A DNA stretch of 64,000 bases. Source: Planctobacterium sp965279005. GTDB lineage: Bacteria; Pseudomonadota; Gammaproteobacteria; Enterobacterales; Alteromonadaceae. Made by a program: the position numbers and the translations under genes. Where the stretch lies: NCBI GenBank assembly GCA_965279005.1, contig CBDIHK010000019.1:54796-118795 (forward strand). Reading direction: 5' to 3'. The notes under the pieces are model-generated. The model made no database searches, was not told the DNA's origin, and worked only from the letters and a program-made list of their open reading frames with translations. Positions within the stretch are counted from its first letter, which is position 1, and the number at the start of each line of letters is the position of its first letter. This document shows positions 34,493 to 45,100 of the stretch, in pieces.

Positions 34493-35032
34493 TTCGAGAT
34501 TACGTTCAACAGGACCTCAAAAGCTGGGCTTGAAAAAAGCCAGGGGAGACAGCCGTACAACGTTTATAAATTTCATCGTAATCGCGATGTTTTTTATCCT
34601 GATAACTAGTTTTATTATTTACTTCCAAGATACTGAACCCCATGTGCAGGCAGCAGCATTGAGCAATAACGCCGATAAGATGGCGCCACCTTGGTTACTA
34701 GTGCCCATTGGTTGTGGCGAGCCAAAGGTTCTCCCAACCGCGTAATGCTAGTGGATTACAACGACCAAGGTAAAGAGACTAATCGTCGCCCCGTAACTAT
34801 GAGTGATTTAGGCTGGCCCCGTGTGGAACCTACCGCCCAGGGTTGCGCAGATTTATGGGATATCATCTTGGACATGCCTATGGAAATTAATTCCTACCGC
34901 GTTAAAGCGGAGTTTATTGATGGCATTGACAGTACAGGTAAAGTCTTGGATTCAAAGTGTCGATATAAACTTGCCATGGGCGCCTATTTCGAATATTGGG
35001 TTTATACCGGTAATGTAGTAAAATATGAATAA
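34479..35032 (+). pseudogene. mshF: MSHA biogenesis protein MshF, one frameshift
   Basis: Two overlapping open frames together make one MshF. The first (34479-34745) has the N-terminus and a membrane helix FINFIVIAMFFILITSFIIYF; the second (open from about 34679 to 35032) gives VTSAHWLWRAKGSPNRVMLVDYN and the C-terminal VYTGNVVKYE. Because the second frame has a stop at 34676-34678, the shift must lie between about 34679 and 34690. One missing base there (for example within GGCGCCACC) gives a single frame of exactly 185 codons including stop. MshF is a poorly characterised membrane protein of the locus. The start overlaps mshG by 14 bases. Sequencing error and genuine inactivation are both possible. 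Confidence 0.8.
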
Positions 35033-35148
35033 GGGATATTCATATTTGTTGCAAAAATGACCAAAAAATTAGGCGGATTAGATGGAGTTGTGAATTATTT
35101 CACAAAAAAAGGTAATGAATTTAGACTAAAGTTGGATGTTTTTACTTC

Positions 35149-35776
35149 ATGAAATTATTAAATATACCGATAAGACAAAACAGCACATAGGCAAACGGGC
35201 TTTTCGCTCATAGAGCTGGTCATTGTTGTTGTTGTGTTGGGTTTATTGGCGGCGACGGCCTTACCTCGGTTTTTGGATGTAACCGATGAAGCCGAAGAAG
35301 CCACCGTTGAGGGTGTTGCTGGTGGTTATGCCACAGGTGTGGGTCTGATACGTGCCCAGTGGGAAATCGAAGGGAGGCCGGTGGAAAACGTTAGTGCCAA
35401 TGTCACTGCAGTGACCCTGGGGGGCGTGCTAATCGCGGTGGATAAAGATACTGGTTATCCAACAGGGCTGGCTCAGACCAATACTGAAGATGTGGACATG
35501 GATGACAGTGATTGTGAACAGGTGTTCCAGCGAATCATTCAAAGCGCGCCGACAATAACCAGTGAGTGGGATGATACTGGTGAAAATGCGTTCAAAGGTG
35601 TCCGTTATTACACCACTGCTAGTGATGGCGCCGGGGAAGAGGGTAATGACATCTGTTATTACTACCTTACCCAGACGGTGAAAAACGAGACTGCCCAGCC
35701 AACAGATACGACAGTGGGCAACGGTTTTGTTTACGACCCAAGGTTTGGGCAAGTGTCCACCTTTAGTAATAATTAG
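35149..35776 (+). pseudogene. mshB: MSHA pilin MshB, frameshift in the leader peptide
   Basis: The mature pilin TGFSLIELVIVVVVLGLLAATALPRFLDVTDEAEEA is intact, but in its frame there is no start codon before GTG 35234, which lies inside the pilin helix; a TAA at 35171 blocks it upstream. ATG 35149 in another frame gives MKLLNIPIRQ and then stops at 35188. Removing one base, most simply from the A4 run at 35177-35180, joins them into a 208-residue prepilin whose leader ends RQTGFSLIEL, a normal prepilin peptidase site. Without correction no processed pilin can be made. It is the minor pilin next to mshA. No strong ribosome binding site is visible before 35149. Confidence 0.8.
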
Positions 35777-35786
35777 TGAGAAGTTG

Positions 35787-35799
35787 GCACACTGTGTGC
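35787..35799. promoter_or_regulatory. 13-bp palindrome after mshB
   Basis: GCACAC and GTGTGC around one T form a perfect dyad 11 bases after the mshB stop, in the region upstream of mshA. There is no T-run. It might be an operator or a weak mRNA hairpin. Confidence 0.3.
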
Positions 35800-35843
35800 T
35801 TGATGCCTTGGGAGAGTGGTCTAAAGCAGTATCAGACAACTTT

Positions 35844-35872
35844 TTGACACTGATCAAATTCCTAGTTTTAAC
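35844..35872 (+). promoter_or_regulatory. Candidate sigma-70 promoter of mshA
   Basis: A perfect TTGACA (35844-35849), a 17-base spacer and TTTAAC (35867-35872) lie 115 bases before the mshA start. A separate promoter is expected because the major pilin must be made in excess over the assembly proteins. Confidence 0.45.
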
Positions 35873-35898
35873 CTAGGTTAGGATAAAACCAAGGTCAG

Positions 35899-35924
35899 TG
35901 CCCACGATGGGTGAAATGTGGGCA
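35899..35924 (+). promoter_or_regulatory. Hairpin in the mshA 5' untranslated region
   Basis: TGCCCAC (35899-35905) pairs with GTGGGCA (35918-35924). It would fold in the leader mRNA 63 bases before the start codon, and could stabilise the major pilin message. Confidence 0.35.
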
Positions 35925-35986
35925 AGAAATAGGGATTAATGACGCTAACAGATTAAAAATGCTTTACGACTTTCGAGGTAAATGTG

Positions 35987-36535
35987 ATGAAACAATTTAA
36001 CAAACAATCAGGGTTTACGTTGATCGAGCTGATCATAGTAATCATTATTTTGGGTATCTTGGCAGTAACGGCGGCTCCCAAATTTTTGGACATTCAAAAT
36101 GATGCACAGCAATCCGCTATGAGTGGTATAGCCGGCGCTATTCGCTCAGCAAGCCAAATAGCCCACTCTGCCAACCTAGTCAATGCAGGCACTTCGGTTA
36201 CATTGGAGGGTGGCTCTTATGATACAGTAGATACCTACCTGGTTGCTGACGAGATTTGCCGTGTAGTCGGTTTGCTTGATGCAGTGTCTACCGGTACACA
36301 GACTAGTACAGATGGTGCCTACACATGTGAATACGTGACCTCTACCGGTGCCACCGACAGCGGCGATATCCACATTTACCCGGTAGGCTGGCAAGGCCCA
36401 ACCTCTACAGGAACACCTGGCAACTGCTACGTAACCTATACCGATGCCTTTGCTACCACTGGTGATCCTGATACGACAACCGCACCGACTATCACTGCGG
36501 TGACTACTTGTACCGACCAAGGTGTTGCTCCGTAA
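35987..36535 (+). CDS. mshA: MSHA major pilin MshA
   Basis: A 182-residue prepilin. MKQFNKQSG is a short basic leader with the cleavage site after Gly and before FTLIELIIVIIILGILAVTAAPKFLDIQNDA, the type IV pilin helix with Glu 5. Two cysteine pairs are likely: EICRVVG with TCEYV, and NCYVT with TTCTDQ. ATG 35987 is preferred over GTG 35984 because GAGG (35975-35978) is then eight bases away. The protein is Thr/Gly/Ser-rich, as expected for a surface-exposed subunit that mediates attachment. Own promoter likely. Confidence 0.93.
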   Translation: MKQFNKQSGFTLIELIIVIIILGILAVTAAPKFLDIQNDAQQSAMSGIAGAIRSASQIAHSANLVNAGTSVTLEGGSYDTVDTYLVADEICRVVGLLDAVSTGTQTSTDGAYTCEYVTSTGATDSGDIHIYPVGWQGPTSTGTPGNCYVTYTDAFATTGDPDTTTAPTITAVTTCTDQGVAP

Positions 36536-37112
36536 TCGCACTGAGCTGCTCAAAGTGTTAAAAAAAACTAGGTTCAACCAGGGTTTTACCCTGGTTGAAC
36601 TCATTATGACGGTGGTGATTTTAGGTATTATTGCGGTCTATGCTGCACCAAGGCTGTTGGATCGTCCCGATATATCTGCCTCCGTTTACGCCGATAGGGC
36701 GATATCCATACTGCGCAATATGCAAATGCGTGCCATGCAAGACACCAGGACCGATGGCTATTGCTTCCAAGTCAACTTTGATACAACTAACCACGAGTTA
36801 GGCACTCCCCGTCTAGAATACTTTGATGATGGCGTTGGTACCCACGTCCCAGCCGATACTTGCTCTACTGTTATCGACACCTCTGATCCAGAAGAACTGT
36901 TTTACATCCCCGCCAGCGACCTTACCAAGGATGGCATTAGTTTGACCGCGATCAACTCAAGGTCAGCTGATATAACCTACATTAAGTTTAATAGTCAGGG
37001 GTTGCCGGAACCATCAACTGGTAGTTGTGACTCAACATGTACTATAGTTTTTACTGGGGAGACAAACGCGAGTATTTGCATAGAGTCTGAGGGGTATGTG
37101 CATGCGTGCTAG
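36522..37112 (+). CDS. mshC: MSHA minor pilin MshC
   Basis: A 196-residue prepilin-like protein. The leader KKTRFNQGFTLVELIMTVVILGIIAVYAAPRLLDRPD has the conserved cleavage site and Glu 5. Two short Cys-rich spots (GYCFQV; TGSCDSTCTIVF, SICIESEGYVHAC) suggest disulfides. The TTG start 36522 overlaps the mshA stop, with AAGG just upstream; a GTG at 36558 nearer the leader is an alternative. Probably part of the tip complex with MshD, MshO and MshP. Confidence 0.85.
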   Translation: MLLRNRTELLKVLKKTRFNQGFTLVELIMTVVILGIIAVYAAPRLLDRPDISASVYADRAISILRNMQMRAMQDTRTDGYCFQVNFDTTNHELGTPRLEYFDDGVGTHVPADTCSTVIDTSDPEELFYIPASDLTKDGISLTAINSRSADITYIKFNSQGLPEPSTGSCDSTCTIVFTGETNASICIESEGYVHAC

Positions 37113-37797
37113 TAGTATCAAGGGTAGCCGTGTCCAAGCTGGTTTTAATTTAATCGAAGTTGTGGTGGGCATCGTCACGTTTGCTGTCGTGCTGACCATA
37201 GTGAACAGTGTTATCGCCCCACAAGCGACTAAAAGTGTTGACCCTATCCACCAGGTGCGGGCTACAGAGCTTGCCCAGTCCATGTTCAATGAAATCCTCG
37301 GTAAGTTATACGACGAAAATTCAGACCGCAGCGGTGGCCGCATCCGCTGTGGCGAAGATTTAGATGGTTCGGGTACGGTCATCGATACAGGTGCCAGTGC
37401 CGATGATGATGGTGAAATAGTATGTACAACCTGGCTTGGCCCTGAAGATGGGGGCCCTGAGCTAAATGGTGTTGGTGGCACCGAAACCCGGGCTGACAAC
37501 GACGAAGATTCCCGGGCCAACTTCGACGATATAGATGATTACGACGGTTTAACTTATAGCGCCACAGATATTATCCAAAACTCCCTTGGTGAAAATTTAG
37601 TTGTTGATGGTGAAGAACTGTATGCTGGCTTCTCAGTAAGTATCAAGGTTATGTACGATGCCGATTTTGACGGTGATGACGATATGCTGGATTTTGGCGA
37701 TGGCATAGATGAGGGCAATGTTAAGTTGGTACAAATACAAGTCACTACCCCAAACGATATCGTACTCCACTTTTCTTCGTACAAGTTTAACTTTTAG
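37102..37797 (+). CDS. mshD: MSHA minor pilin MshD
   Basis: A 231-residue minor pilin: leader GSRVQAGFNLIEVVVGIVTFAVVLTIVNSVIAPQATKSVDPIHQVRATELAQSMF. ATG 37102 is chosen because GAGGGG (37089-37094) sits seven bases before it; ATG 37096 is too close. The middle is rich in Asp (DDDGEIVC, DFDGDDDMLDFGDGID) and could bind calcium, which is inference. Overlaps mshC by 11 bases. Confidence 0.85.
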   Translation: MRASSIKGSRVQAGFNLIEVVVGIVTFAVVLTIVNSVIAPQATKSVDPIHQVRATELAQSMFNEILGKLYDENSDRSGGRIRCGEDLDGSGTVIDTGASADDDGEIVCTTWLGPEDGGPELNGVGGTETRADNDEDSRANFDDIDDYDGLTYSATDIIQNSLGENLVVDGEELYAGFSVSIKVMYDADFDGDDDMLDFGDGIDEGNVKLVQIQVTTPNDIVLHFSSYKFNF

Positions 37798-37808
37798 GAT
37801 GGCGTGTT

Positions 37809-38771
37809 ATGGCTGTAGTAAAACGACATAAACCGCAAATAAACAACAAGCAGGCCCTGCAACGTGGTTTTACCCTAATAGAGCTTATTGCTGTCATTGT
37901 TATCCTTGCAATTGTTTCGGTTGGCGTCACTAATTTTATTACCTCAAGCACCGCCATTTATGTCAATACCGCTGAACGTGACGAGCTACTTGCCAAAAGC
38001 CGGTATACCATAGAGCGCTTGAACCGCGAGATCCGTTATGCGCTACCCAACAGTGTGCGCGTGGGCGCTTATATTTTTGATGACCGTGTGGTAAGCCACT
38101 GCTTGGAGTTTACTCCTATTGAATGGAGTACATTTTATCTCGACATTAGCACTGGGGCAGAGGTTGCTTCGAATACAATAGAAGGGCCTGAAATGGTCAG
38201 CGCCTTAACTGAAGCAGGCAATTACGATAAATCAGAAGCCTCCAACCACTATGTTGTTATTTATCCTACCCAGGTAGAGCAAGTCTATGAGCCTATGAGC
38301 TACGGCGGCACAGGCCGTCGGGTAGGCTTGCAATCAGTTGGCGATTCAGGGGTGGGTACGGATCCAGGGCTGGTGGTGGCGACGCTGGACAATGCAATGG
38401 TGTTTGAAGAAGAATCGACGATTTCTCGCTTCTACATTGTTAACCAGCCGATTAGCTATTGTTTGCGTGCCGCAACAGGAGAAATCACCCGCCATACAAA
38501 CTATGGTTTTTTACCAACCCAAGTAGCCAATCCTGACGGGCCCATCAACCCCGCTGTAAATCCTTCAGCGGAAATGGTGCTCATGGCCGAAGATGTGGTC
38601 AATAACCTGTCGACCGATCCAACAGATCCGGATATCAATAATGGTGATCCCTTCCGGGTTTCTGAAGCATCCTTAGCTCGCAACGCAATCGTTCACGTGA
38701 TGTTGCAATTCGAGCGCAACGATGAACGAGTGGTATTTAACAATGAAGTACACTTACAAAATGTCCCCTAA
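37809..38771 (+). CDS. mshO: MSHA minor pilin MshO
   Basis: A 320-residue prepilin-like protein of the PilW/GspJ sort. The leader KQALQRGFTLIELIAVIVILAIVSVGVTNFITSSTAIY is followed by RYTIERLNREIRYALPNSVR, characteristic of the group. GGATGG precedes ATG 37809. Its 3' end overlaps mshP. Confidence 0.87.
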   Translation: MAVVKRHKPQINNKQALQRGFTLIELIAVIVILAIVSVGVTNFITSSTAIYVNTAERDELLAKSRYTIERLNREIRYALPNSVRVGAYIFDDRVVSHCLEFTPIEWSTFYLDISTGAEVASNTIEGPEMVSALTEAGNYDKSEASNHYVVIYPTQVEQVYEPMSYGGTGRRVGLQSVGDSGVGTDPGLVVATLDNAMVFEEESTISRFYIVNQPISYCLRAATGEITRHTNYGFLPTQVANPDGPINPAVNPSAEMVLMAEDVVNNLSTDPTDPDINNGDPFRVSEASLARNAIVHVMLQFERNDERVVFNNEVHLQNVP

Positions 38772-39198
38772 AAAGGCTGTAACGCCATTTAAGGCCAGGG
38801 GCAGCATGCTGGTAATGAGCATTTTTGTCATTATTGTGCTGTCATTTTTAGCCATTGCCATGTCACGGTTGCTGGGAACTGCAAGTGACGCCCTGGTATA
38901 TGAGGTCTACGGCTTGAGGGCAATGAATGCGGCTAGGAGTGGTTTGGAACAGAAAGTGCTTGAAGTGTTTGCTGGGCAAACCAGCGATCCTGCTTTGTGT
39001 ACAAATATCCCAGCAACTGATTCAAGGGAGTTTTATACCCTTGGGCTAGAAAACTGTAGTACCCGTTTTGCTTGCCAAGTCACCACTGTCGATGCCACCA
39101 ATTATTATCGGTTTGAAAGCACTGGCACGTGCCAAATAGAGGATGTCATTGTTAGCCGCACCATTGCCATTGATGCGAGGGATGTCAGTGATGAATAA
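38743..39198 (+). CDS. mshP: MSHA biogenesis protein MshP (PilX-like)
   Basis: A protein of about 151 residues with the N-terminal membrane helix GSMLVMSIFVIIVLSFLAIAMSRLL, lacking a clear prepilin Glu 5, followed by a PilX/GspK-like part (DALVYEVYGLRAMNAARSGLEQKVLEVF). Four cysteines in the second half are likely paired (ALCTNI, ENCSTRFACQV, TGTCQIED). The start is not certain: in-frame ATGs at 38722, 38743 and 38761 all lack a strong ribosome binding site. The gene overlaps mshO at its 5' end and mshQ at its 3' end. Confidence 0.8.
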   Translation: MKYTYKMSPKKAVTPFKARGSMLVMSIFVIIVLSFLAIAMSRLLGTASDALVYEVYGLRAMNAARSGLEQKVLEVFAGQTSDPALCTNIPATDSREFYTLGLENCSTRFACQVTTVDATNYYRFESTGTCQIEDVIVSRTIAIDARDVSDE

Positions 39199-42100
39199 CT
39201 GGATAACTAGGCTTTTTCTTGCGGCTCTGGTTGCATCAGCACCAGCGACATTTGCGCAACAAGCAAACCAATGTACCAATATTTTCCCTGATGCAGCAAG
39301 CTCCCATAGTGGTTCTGGCATGATCACTTTTGAGTGGCAAGCCAGGTTGTTGGGCTCTCCTGACAATCAAATTGATGTGCTAACTATCAATGACTTAAAT
39401 ACCGCAGGTGGTGACAAAAAAAGCTGTAAGAATGTGCGCTGTAGTTCAACCGGAAACAATGTTGAGGCTCTGGAACTACCGGATTTCCAATACAGCAGTA
39501 GTAATAACGACGAGGTCATAACGAGCACCACGTCATTGGCTGCCGGCGAATACAAAGATATTACGGTTAAAAACAAAAAGACCTTACGCCTAAGCACTGC
39601 AAATGATGTCTACAAGATCAAAAAAATCCTGCTTGAAAGCGAAACTAAACTGGAAATCGAAGAGGGCATATTTTGGATTGAAACTCTTAACCTAAAATAT
39701 AAGAGCAAGATTAAATACAAGGGAGCATCGGATGGCACGGCTATCATCCTTACTGACTCATTATTGGTAGAATCAGAAGCAGAAATTAACCGTGAAGACG
39801 GTGACGATGCCGCCAATGTATTGATAATTGACTATGGCGATTTGAACTTAAAGTTTAAATCCAAAGTTGAAGCCTATGTCTATGTGGCAGGTAAGGCCTT
39901 GCTTGAAAGCCAATCTTTGATTGATGGCGGGTTGACGGCTGATGATATTGAAATGAAGTCCAAGGCACGGGTTCGCTATCGTGCACTCCAGGATAATATT
40001 AATGACAATAATTTTTGCGCTGGGGGCTCGGGCACACCAGAGCCTACACCATTACCTGACCCTATTGCCTACTGGAACTTAGATGTATGCAGTTTAAACG
40101 GCTCCAGCGGAGAAGTGGTTGATTCCGTTGGCGGCGTTAATGGTGTTGGTTTAAATGGTGCCAATATTGAAGCTGCAAGCCAGTTCTGCCAAGGCGCCAA
40201 GTTCAATGGCACGGGTGCCCACATTAATATTCCCCATGACGAGGCTTTCGAGGTTGATCAGGGGGCGGTATCTTTTTGGTTTAAAACCGATGATGCACAA
40301 CACGAAAGCAGCAGCCACCACGGTGGCCAGGGTATATTTTCCAAGGACTCTTCGGGTGGCGACAACGGAGGCCACCTGACGATTTGGATACGTGACAACA
40401 ACGACACCCGTATCCGGGTTAGGCATCAAGTGCCGGGTGATAGGGATCTCTACTCAGACACCTATATAGCGAGTGACCAATGGTACCACCTTGTCTATAC
40501 CTGGGGTGCCAATGGCATGAAACTGTTTATCGATGGTGTCGAAGAAGACTCACGGGCTGATGTTTATGGCATAAGCAATAATCCAGAACCCATTATTCTC
40601 GGTGCCAATGCTTGGGTCACGGGCAACGGTGTATCTGCACCTGGGGATTTGCGGGACTTCTTCCGCGGGGAAATTGACGACTTGCAACTGTTTGACCAAC
40701 AGCTAACCCAAGCCCATGTTGATGAATTGTTTGAGCAAGCCAATTACAGTTGCGAAGAATGTATTGAAACGCCTCCCCAGTTGATTGGCCATTGGAAAGC
40801 GAACGTGTGCTCATTACCAGGCACAACTGGTGACTTGGTCGATGTTATAAACCAGAACAACGGCACCTCCATGATGGGAGCTGATATCGACGAGGATGGC
40901 AAGTTTTGCCAAGCTGCGGGTTTTGATGGCGATGACGATCACATTATTATTCCCGACGCCAATCAGTTTGCTTTGAATAGTGGCACCTTATCCTTCTGGT
41001 TCAAAACCGATGATGTTGACCACGAAGAGAACAGCAGCCATGGTGGCCAGGGAATCTGGTCGAAAGATTCTGCCAACCAAAATAATGGTGGTGATCATCT
41101 GACCATATGGATCACCGATGAAGCCGGTTTGAAAGTCCGGCATCAGCAAGAGGACGTCGATGGCGGTGGCAATTATTACGTTTATTCTGCCAATGATTCG
41201 ATCGAGTCTGACCAGTGGTATCACCTTGCGTACACTTGGGGCAGTGATGGCATGCAACTGTATTTGGATGGTGTACTGGTTGATACTGACTCCTACAACG
41301 GCGGTATTGCTGGCAATCCTGAACCAATTGTCTTGGGAGCCAACGCCTGGATAACGGGTGAAAGCCAGTCTGAGCCCAGCAAGTTAAGGGACTATTTCGA
41401 TGGCAGCATTGATGACATGCGCATCTACGATGGTCAAATATCTGAGTCTGAAATAATTGCCATTCGCGATGAATCAAACCCTGACCAATGCGAAAATTGC
41501 TATGTGGATCCCGTATTGGTATCCCATTGGAACCTGGATGTGTGTTCGGTCAATGGCACAGGGGGTGAAGTAATAGACATCGTATCTGGGCACAACGGCA
41601 CGGCCAAGGCGGGCACCGATATCGACGTCGATGGTCAATTTTGCCAAGGTGCTGATTTTAATGGTGAGGGCGCACACATTGAAATTGACCACGATGACGC
41701 TTTCCATGTTGAGCAAGGCGCCTTTTCCTTTTGGTTTAAGCCCAGCGATCTGGATCACAGCCATAGCCCTTCACGGGAATACCAGGCCTTATTATCAAAA
41801 GACGGCTATGGCAATGGCGATGGTGGCCACCTCACTATTTGGCTGACCGACGCCGGTAATATCCAAGTTCGGCACCAAACCGATGACGATGAAGAATATA
41901 TCACCTCAGATACACAGGTATCCGAAAACAATTGGCACCATGTCCTTTACTCCTGGGGCGATGATGGTATGCAGCTGTATCTCAACGGGCAATTGTCAGC
42001 CTCTGATGATGGTTTTGAAGCCGGCCTTGGTGACAATGAGCTAAGCCTAGTTTTGGGTGCCAACACCTGGGTGCGTCAAGAAGACGATGACGATGACGAT

Positions 42101-45100
42101 GGAGATGACGGCGACGATGGTGATGACGGCGACGATGGTGATGACGGCGACGACGATGATGATGGCGACAATGATGACGGTGACAACGAGCTGTACGATT
42201 ATTTCATCGGTAGCATTGATGATATCCGCTTCTATGCCGGCAACCAGCCTAACCAAGCATTAGTTACATCCCTTTATACGCAAGCAGAAGGTGATTGCGA
42301 GGAATGTGTTGTAGAAGAACCAGAACTCGTTGCCCATTACAGCAGCGATGTCTGCGCTATCAATGGTGATGGCGGCGATTACATCGACATTATCAACGGC
42401 CATAATGGCGTGTACGTTGATGGTGTTAGCTTAGCGTCTGGCAAGTTTTGTAAAGGCGTCGGATTTGAGGGGGTTGACGAACATATCAATATCGAACACC
42501 AGGATGATTTTGAGATAGCCCGTGGCGCCGTGGCGTTTTGGGTCAATGTTGATGACCTTTCTTTTGAGAACGATGGTGGTGACACCATCCACAATGGACA
42601 GGCACTATTCTCTAAAGATTCGCAAGGCACCAATAATGGCGGCCAGCACCTGACAATTTGGGTGCGACCAGATGGGGATGTGCGGGTACGGCACCAGGTA
42701 GGCAGCCAACATGAAGTAGAAAGTACAGATACGCCAATTACCGCAGGGAACTGGCACCACATAGCCTATACCTGGGGTAACAAAGGTAAACGCCTCTATG
42801 TCGATGGCACCCTGCGTGCCAGTCGGGTGACAGAAACGGGCGGTATTGCCAGTAATCCAGAGCCGATTATTCTCGGCGCCAATGCCTCGGTAACGGGGGA
42901 CGATGTCTCGGAGCCTGGCAAACTGCGCAATTGGTTCAAAGGCAGCATTGATGATGTACGGATATATGGCAATGCCCAGCCCGATCAGGAGTTCATTACC
43001 AACCTATACAACGAAGTGGTGCAATGTGACGGCTGTGAGACTAACCTTGCACACTTTAAGTTTGAAGGCAGCACAAGCACAGCATTCGATGATGAAACCG
43101 GCAATTTTGTGGGATCTGCTGTTAATGTTAATAGCCCTGAAGACATTGATTTCTTGTTTGGCAGTGGAGGCAGTTCCCTAGGGTCATGCCAGGTATTGTC
43201 GGTGCCAAAAAATGATGACGGTTCAATTAAAGCCGCATTTGATACCGGCATTAATCCAAAAACTCATATTGGCACAATTGGTACTATTTCATTCTGGTAC
43301 CAAGCTAATGAAACCTTGGGTAATGGCCGTGCCCGCAAGTTGTTCGATGCTTCCAACCATGCTATCTACTTCTACGGGCTAATAATGGATAACGGCACTA
43401 TCCGTTTTGGCCTTGAAGATGCTGACGATGATGATGCTAGGGTGACCACCTTAGACCCCATATACGACATTGCAGATATACCTTTAGGGGAATGGGTGCA
43501 CCTTGCTTTCACATGGGAGCTCGCCAATCGCTCCATGAAGATATTCGTCAATGGTGAAGAGGCCGGGTTGAGCACATCAATTAACTCTGGTTTAAATAAC
43601 AACCTAGGCTCAATGAACAACCTCTATATTGGCGATAACAACCATTCTAGTTATTTCCCTGGTGGTACGGGCAATTCAGCCGATGGCCAATTTGACGACT
43701 TTAGGGTTTATTCATCTGCCCAATCGAGCGCTGAGATTGAGGCCGATATGGCAGAGCGTGATCCATGTGATTTAACGGTTGACCATTATGAGATCCTGTT
43801 TACCGATCCGGGCAGCGTTTGCAGCAATCCAGAAATAACAGTCCGGGCATGCGCAAACCAAGATTGTAGCGTGCTCTACACCGATGCGGCGTATGTCGAT
43901 TTGCTATACCAAGATAACGACGGCAATGTGGTGGAGATCGTGGAATCCCTCGCAATTCTCAACGGTTCGGAAACCTTTACTGGATTTGGTTTGTCAGATG
44001 CACAAACAATTACCCTCGGCCTAGGTGGCACCACCCCTTCGGCAGATTACCAATGCAATCCTGACGACTGCCAGCTTACCTTGCAGGATTACGCTATACA
44101 GATCAAGCAGGACGTCAGTGGTATTGGTCCAGGTATCCCAGACCAGGTTGCCGAGTCGATATTCTGGGGTGGCACAAGCGTCGTACCTGTAGGCAGTTGC
44201 GAAGTGGATGAGTCACCTGTGTTTTCCGTGGCGTTGGAATGCATAGAACCCGCCCAGTGTTCAGGTGTGCCCTTTACTATTGGTGGCAACAGTGTTGCTA
44301 CTACCAATGGTGGCGAGGAATTGGCTTACACTACAATATCGGGGTTTGATATCACTAGCGGCATCGATTTGGAGAATATGAGCTTTGCCGATGTTGGCAG
44401 GGTTAAATTGCATGTTAAGGTCGCTGTTGGAGGGGTAACCGCGACGGACAGCTCCGAATTTGTAGTAGAGCCTTGGGCGTTGAATATTACCCAAGCTTCT
44501 GGCAACACAGGGACAGTTGTGACTAGGACAGCAGGTGCTAGCTTTGATTTAACTGTGCAGGCGCTTGGGGAATTAGATGGTATCCTGCCTAACTACCAGC
44601 CTGGTGAGCTCGCCTTTTCCTTTAGCCTAGTGACGCCCGAACCCTCAGACGTAGCAGACAGGAATGCCACATTAACTGACGGTGACGGCAGTAATATCGG
44701 GGTCAATACCAATGATAATAGCGATATCACTACGTTTGTCGCTGTCAGCAATAATCCTGTGTTCACGGTGGGCACTGCCACGGTGCCTGTGCGGGTTAAC
44801 GAAGTGGGGCAATTTGCTGTAGACGTAAAAGATCTCAACTACTTAAACGGGAATGAGATTGAAAGTTACGCCATACAGAACTTTTGGGAAGATGCACAGA
44901 TGGTAGTTGGCCGCTTTGTGCCGGCCTATTTCCAAGCTGAAATGGATTATGGCTTTAGCGCTTATTGTGGCCAGTTTAGCTACAGGGGGGACAAAATTGA
45001 AGCGGGCTTAACTGGTAATGTTTTGACCCTTACTGCGAAAAATGCCCAAGATAACATTACTACCTATTATGACAGTAGCGATGCTGCTAGTAGCGCCTAT

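Noticed and set aside
35785..35800. Sigma-54-like promoter (TGGCAC then GTGC) upstream of mshA
   Set aside because: The -12 element departs from TTGC and the site overlaps a palindrome just after mshB; not convincing without a wider search.
42079..42190. Acidic tract of MshQ as an RTX calcium repeat
   Set aside because: RTX repeats need a GGxGxD nonapeptide; this tract is a plain Asp/Gly tandem repeat.
40060..43770. Repeated blocks in mshQ as a possible CRISPR-like or recombination cassette array
   Set aside because: The repeats are protein domains of about 230 residues in one continuous frame, not short spaced DNA repeats.
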